Source: Spirochaetota bacterium | GTDB taxonomy: Bacteria; Spirochaetota; JAGLSM01 | Length of the DNA stretch: 9,172 nucleotides | Direction: 5' to 3' | Assembly (NCBI GenBank): GCA_023135745.1 | Contig: JAGLSM010000053.1 | Location: 1-9,172, forward strand | Part shown: positions 6,737 to 9,172 of the stretch, piece by piece | Numbering within the stretch: position 1 is the first letter of the stretch | How the letters are laid out: the number at the start of each line of letters is the position of its first letter | The notes under the pieces: generated by a model | The model's database searches: none | What the model saw: only the letters and a program-made list of their open reading frames with translations | Told to the model about the DNA's origin: nothing | Program-made: the position numbers and the translations under genes

Positions 6737-6931
6737 TTAAAAAAAGTTCTGCGCTATATCTGATGCTATTTTTCTAATAGCTACATCAACATAACATTTA
6801 TCATTTATTTTTTCTTTGAGAGTTACAATACGCTCTTTCTGCTGTGAAACAACAGCATTAAACCTGCCTTTACTTTCAGCATTTTTGCCTTGATTTTTAA
6901 TGATTTTTTTAATATCCGCGCTATTTAACAT
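6737..6931 (-). CDS. Small FlgM-like protein (candidate anti-sigma-28 factor)
   Basis: This 64-residue protein has no signal peptide. Its N-terminal half is polar and probably disordered. Its C-terminal half, 'KERIVTLKEKINDKCYVDV' (32-50) plus 'AIRKIASDIAQ' (51-61), follows the helix-turn-helix-end pattern of FlgM: an Arg-Ile or Arg-Val pair, a short helix, 'I-x-(D/G)-x-x-Y', then 'I-A-x-x-(I/L)'. FlgM binds and silences FliA/WhiG (sigma-28) until it is exported through the finished hook-basal body. Known FlgMs are usually longer, near 90-100 residues, so this would be a minimal form. The ATG has AAAGGA 7 nt upstream, and the gene follows yraN by 36 bp. The neighbouring flagellar-switch homologues support the call; a chance similarity in a short helical protein remains possible. 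Confidence 0.45.
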   Translation of the reverse strand: MLNSADIKKIIKNQGKNAESKGRFNAVVSQQKERIVTLKEKINDKCYVDVAIRKIASDIAQNFF

Positions 6932-6972
6932 TTGTCAATCCTTTGACTTTTTTTATTGACTTCCTTGTCAAT
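6932..6972 (-). promoter_or_regulatory. Nested TTGAC/GTCAA boxes around the FlgM-like ribosome binding site
   Basis: Two direct copies of TTGTCAAT (plus strand 6932-6939 and 6965-6972) flank TTTGAC (6942-6947) and ATTGAC (6955-6960). In the minus-strand RNA, ATTGAC can pair with GTCAAT across the 6-nt loop AAGGAA, and GTCAA with TTGAC across the 4-nt loop AGGA. That second loop exposes part of the ribosome binding site, while alternative pairings of the same boxes would bury it. Confidence 0.4.
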
Positions 6973-7336
6973 TTAATCTGATTACATTTTTCAATTGTCT
7001 GATTCTTCCGGCATCATTCCTCTCAATAAATACCGCATCAAAACGGATATCTTCATAGCTTATATCTAAATTTTCGATATATTCAGCAGCTACTTTAGTG
7101 ATTTTTTTAATTTTCTTTTCATTTATCGCGTTTGTGAAAACATAAAAATCACTTTTATGGCCGCTTTTTACCTCAACAAAGATGACCATTTTTCTTTTTT
7201 TATCGTATAGAATCAAATCTATTTCCCCAGCGCGTTTCTGGTAGTTCTTTTCCATACAACTTACATTTTTATCCTGCAGGTAGAACTCTAAAGCAGCTCT
7301 TTCTGCTTCCCTGCCTTTTTCCCTACTTGATAATAT
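6968..7336 (-). CDS. yraN: YraN/UPF0102 family nuclease-like protein, probably starting at AUA
   Basis: The part after the first ATG (7255) has only 95 residues and lacks the YraN N-terminus. The same frame continues upstream without a stop to 7336 and restores it: 'EKGREAERAALEFYLQDKNV' (6-25) is the usual 'G..gE..A...L' helix. A 122-residue protein results, normal for the family. The core shows 'GEIDLI' (37-42) and 'FVEVK' (53-57), the Asp and Glu-x-Lys of a PD-(D/E)xK nuclease-like fold; the cellular role of YraN is unsettled. No ATG, GTG or TTG exists between the upstream in-frame stop and 7255, but AUA at 7336-7334 lies 7 nt after a perfect AAGGAG. The start overlaps the end of the HD-GYP gene by 14 bp. 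Confidence 0.75.
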   Translation of the reverse strand: MLSSREKGREAERAALEFYLQDKNVSCMEKNYQKRAGEIDLILYDKKRKMVIFVEVKSGHKSDFYVFTNAINEKKIKKITKVAAEYIENLDISYEDIRFDAVFIERNDAGRIRQLKNVIRLN

Positions 7337-8579
7337 CTATCAGCTCCTTTTCATCAACTGCTTTAATTATAAAAAGATCATTTTCATTAGAAAGTTTTAT
7401 AATGGTTTCATCGGCAACCTTCTCGCCGGCCTCATCCCTTAAAATCTTGATATTTGGTCTCATAGGCAGTTTTGGATCCGCTTCAACAACCAGACCAATA
7501 CAATTATTATTAAGCTGTATATATGATCCTATTGGATAAATACCCATAAGTTTTAAAAAAACATTCAATATATCATGATCAAACCGCTCCTGTCCTGTTG
7601 ACAATATATTCTGCATTGCCTTATGCGATATCAGTTCTTGCCGATAACTTCTTTTTTTTGTCATTGCTTCATAAGCATCAACAATAGCAGAAATCTTTGC
7701 ATATTCAGAAATTTCATCGCCTTTCATCTTCCTAGGATATCCCGTACCGTCACATCTTTCCTGATGTTCAAGAGCGCATAGAGCAATTTCATTAGAAAAA
7801 TTTGCGTCCTGAGCCAGGATTCTGTACCCATGTAAAGGATGAGTTTGTATTTTATTAAACTCATCCTCTGAGAGTTTTCCCTTTTTATAAATTATTCGGG
7901 TAGGTATTCTTACCATTCCAATATCCATTAAAAGAGCGCCGAGACCCAAATTCCTCAATTCATTATTATCGTAGCTTAGATTTAATCCAAGTATTATAGC
8001 AAGAATTGAAACATTTACACTATGAGTAAAAAGGTAATCTCCCTCATTTTTTCTTTGAACAAGCTTAATCATGGAAATTTTATCTTCTTGAACATATTGA
8101 ATAATCTGCTGAATAATTGATTTACATGAATTTTTATTCAATTCCTTGAGATCCCTTACCTCAGTGAATATTACCCCAATTCTCCTAACCCATTCATCGT
8201 GCTTTCTTTCAAGCTTGATATTATCAGCTTCTTCCTCATCAATTTCTTGCGGAGTCGATATTTCAATATATTTAAGACTGTTGTCCTTTTGAGTTTCACG
8301 ACCTTTAAGGGAATTCTGTTTTTCAACAATTTTTTTTAATTCATCTTCTTTTTTTGCTACTTCATTGTCCTTTAATCCTAAAGCTTTGAAGTCAGTGTTT
8401 CCAAGATCAAGCACCTCTCCAGCCGTCTCCACTTCATTTATTCCCCAGGCAAGAAGACGTTCAATATCTTTTTGCTTTATTGGAACCCTCGGCCCGACTA
8501 GAATATTATTAGGATCAATATAGATGGATTTTGTAAATTTCAACCCCGGTCTAAGATCACTTGTTTTGATTTTTTTCAT
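7323..8579 (-). CDS. HD-GYP domain protein with altered metal ligands (c-di-GMP-related)
   Basis: The 418-residue cytoplasmic protein has a DUF3391-like N-terminus (1-58, 'LRPGLKFTKSIYID', 'VPIKQKDIERLLAWGI'), a charged linker (70-125) and an HD-GYP domain (about 150-345). A C-terminal extension (about 350-415, 'MRPNIKILRDEAGEKV') completes it. HD-GYP enzymes hydrolyse c-di-GMP at a di- or tri-metal centre. Here His186, His247 ('THP'), His272, Asp301 and the GYP motif (280-282) remain. However, the HD dyad at 218-219 reads Met-Asp, the following Lys is Met222, and the 'HHE' motif reads His-Gln-Glu (272-274). Losing the HD histidine should impair the metal site, so this may bind rather than degrade the nucleotide. 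GAGG lies 7 nt before the ATG, and the gene overlaps the FlhB-like gene by 23 bp. Confidence 0.88.
   Translation of the reverse strand: MKKIKTSDLRPGLKFTKSIYIDPNNILVGPRVPIKQKDIERLLAWGINEVETAGEVLDLGNTDFKALGLKDNEVAKKEDELKKIVEKQNSLKGRETQKDNSLKYIEISTPQEIDEEEADNIKLERKHDEWVRRIGVIFTEVRDLKELNKNSCKSIIQQIIQYVQEDKISMIKLVQRKNEGDYLFTHSVNVSILAIILGLNLSYDNNELRNLGLGALLMDIGMVRIPTRIIYKKGKLSEDEFNKIQTHPLHGYRILAQDANFSNEIALCALEHQERCDGTGYPRKMKGDEISEYAKISAIVDAYEAMTKKRSYRQELISHKAMQNILSTGQERFDHDILNVFLKLMGIYPIGSYIQLNNNCIGLVVEADPKLPMRPNIKILRDEAGEKVADETIIKLSNENDLFIIKAVDEKELIDIIK
7344..7349 (-). promoter_or_regulatory. Perfect AAGGAG ribosome binding site inside the HD-GYP 3' end
   Basis: The minus strand reads AAGGAG here, within the last codons of the HD-GYP gene, 7 nt before AUA at 7336. 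Such a consensus site at ideal spacing argues that yraN translation begins at this point although no standard start codon is present. Confidence 0.6.
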
Positions 8580-8853
8580 TACTTAACCTCAAGCTCCTGT
8601 TAAGTTCATATATTTTTGCAATAATCTGAGCAAAAACCTCATATAGCTCAACCGGAATATATGCCCCTTCTTCCAGTTTATCCAAAACACAGGCAAGATC
8701 AGGATCATTTTTTATCGGCAGCCCAAATTCTTCCGCATATTTTATGATTCTATCTGCCAAATCACCGCGGCCCTTTGCAATAACTTTAGGAGCTTCATCT
8801 TCTGAATTATATCCTACAGCAAAAGCCTGTTTATCTTTACGCGAGTTTGTCAT
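8557..8853 (-). CDS. Stand-alone FlhB cytoplasmic-domain homologue (FlhX/YlqH type)
   Basis: The 98-residue soluble protein aligns with the extreme C-terminal subdomain of FlhB/YscU: 'AFAVGYN..DEAPKVIAKGRG' (10-30), 'LADRIIKYAEEFGLPI' (32-47), 'DPDLACVLDKL' (50-60), 'GAYIPVELYEVFAQIIAKIY' (63-82). It begins just after where the autocleaving Asn-Pro-Thr-His of full FlhB would be, and the membrane part is absent. Comparable proteins (YlqH of Bacillus, FlhX of Helicobacter) can stand in for the cleaved FlhB fragment that governs the hook-to-filament export switch. The start chosen is ATG 8853, preceded by GGGTGA and matching the family's short N-terminus; ATG 8859, GTG 8862 and TTG 8868 are also in frame. 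It overlaps both the upstream FliK-like gene and the downstream HD-GYP gene. Confidence 0.85.
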   Translation of the reverse strand: MTNSRKDKQAFAVGYNSEDEAPKVIAKGRGDLADRIIKYAEEFGLPIKNDPDLACVLDKLEEGAYIPVELYEVFAQIIAKIYELNRSLRLSNEKNQNK

Positions 8854-9172
8854 AAGCATCACCCGCAAATTCCCAAATTGTTCTAAAAGGCCATTCTATA
8901 ATATCTTCTTTGCCTTTCAGAACTTCTATGATTTCTATATTCTCAAATTCAATAAATTGCTTAAAAAGTTCTTTTTTTTCAATATCACAATAGATACAAC
9001 CACTTATAATTTTATTTTTCTGTCTTAAAGCCAACCTGATATTACCAATTTCACTCAGGTTAAATTCTGTAAAAATCCAGAAAGAATTGCCTTTCTTTTT
9101 ATTTCCAAGGATGAAAAAGGGCAATAATTCCGCTTCTTCCCTGTTTTGCATCATAAAATATAAGAATGACAT
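8837..9172 (-). CDS. C-terminal part of a FliK/YlqG-like protein, cut by the window edge
   Basis: The frame is open to the right edge, so only the last 111 residues or so are seen; the ATG at 9172 may be internal. The segment 'LPFFILGNKKKGNSFWIFTE' followed by 'FNLSEIGNIRLALRQKNKII' and 'CDIEKKELFKQFIE' resembles the FliK/flagellar-hook C-terminal domain pattern: a beta strand, 'lG.v.v.l', then a helix with paired Leu/Phe. In Bacillus the FlhB-like YlqH is encoded right after the FliK-like YlqG, the same order as here. FliK-type proteins measure hook length and trigger the FlhB substrate switch. The similarity is by pattern, not identity, so it is moderate evidence. Its stop overlaps the start region of the FlhB-like gene. 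Confidence 0.5.
   Translation of the reverse strand: MSFLYFMMQNREEAELLPFFILGNKKKGNSFWIFTEFNLSEIGNIRLALRQKNKIISGCIYCDIEKKELFKQFIEFENIEIIEVLKGKEDIIEWPFRTIWEFAGDAYDKLA

Noticed and set aside
8744..9028. 94-codon plus-strand open frame opposite the FlhB-like and FliK-like genes
   Set aside because: It is a shadow of two recognisable minus-strand genes, has no ribosome binding site and reads as low-complexity Phe/Lys-rich sequence.

Overview
The window is visibly AT-rich DNA, dense in Lys, Asn, Ile and Phe codons. It holds two convergent gene blocks that meet around 3832-4319. Several minus-strand genes suggest a Spirochaetota genome: an HD-GYP protein with a 'PGLKFTKSIYID' type N-terminus, a small Cys2-His-Cys protein of a kind I associate with treponemes, and FlhB-like and FlgM-like flagellar regulators. 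This placement is inferred from family recall, not from a search.

Plus strand, 1-3831. The left edge carries the AAA+ part of a ComM/YifB (Mg-chelatase-like) protein. Its reading frame is interrupted by an in-frame TAA at 16-18, so it is either a broken gene or a sequence error at the edge. A 20-bp hairpin overlaps its stop codon. Next come a membrane-anchored single-LysM protein with its own promoter and strong ribosome binding site, a terminator-like hairpin, and a promoter only six bases ahead of the ATG of a secreted, Lys-rich, TPR-like protein. One base after that gene ends, a second TPR protein begins.

3832-4319 is the gene-free convergent spacer. It contains palindromes and short stop-broken coding-like stretches.

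Minus strand, 9172 down to 4320. In transcription order: a FliK-like C-terminus running off the window, a stand-alone FlhB C-terminal-domain-like protein, an HD-GYP protein whose HD dyad reads Met-Asp, YraN, and a 64-residue protein whose C-terminal half resembles FlgM. After 146 bp with a plausible promoter come a class I aminotransferase, the Cys2-His-Cys protein and a CTP-dependent lipid-kinase-like membrane protein.

The first five minus-strand genes overlap or lie within 36 bp of each other and read as one operon. Three of their products (FliK-like, FlhB-CTD-like, FlgM-like) relate to the flagellar export switch and sigma-28 control. The fourth, the HD-GYP protein, looks more like a sensor than an intact c-di-GMP phosphodiesterase. 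The most notable single points are the altered HD-GYP metal ligands, YraN apparently starting at AUA behind a perfect AAGGAG, the FlgM-like ORF with nested TTGAC/GTCAA boxes around its ribosome binding site, and the disrupted comM.
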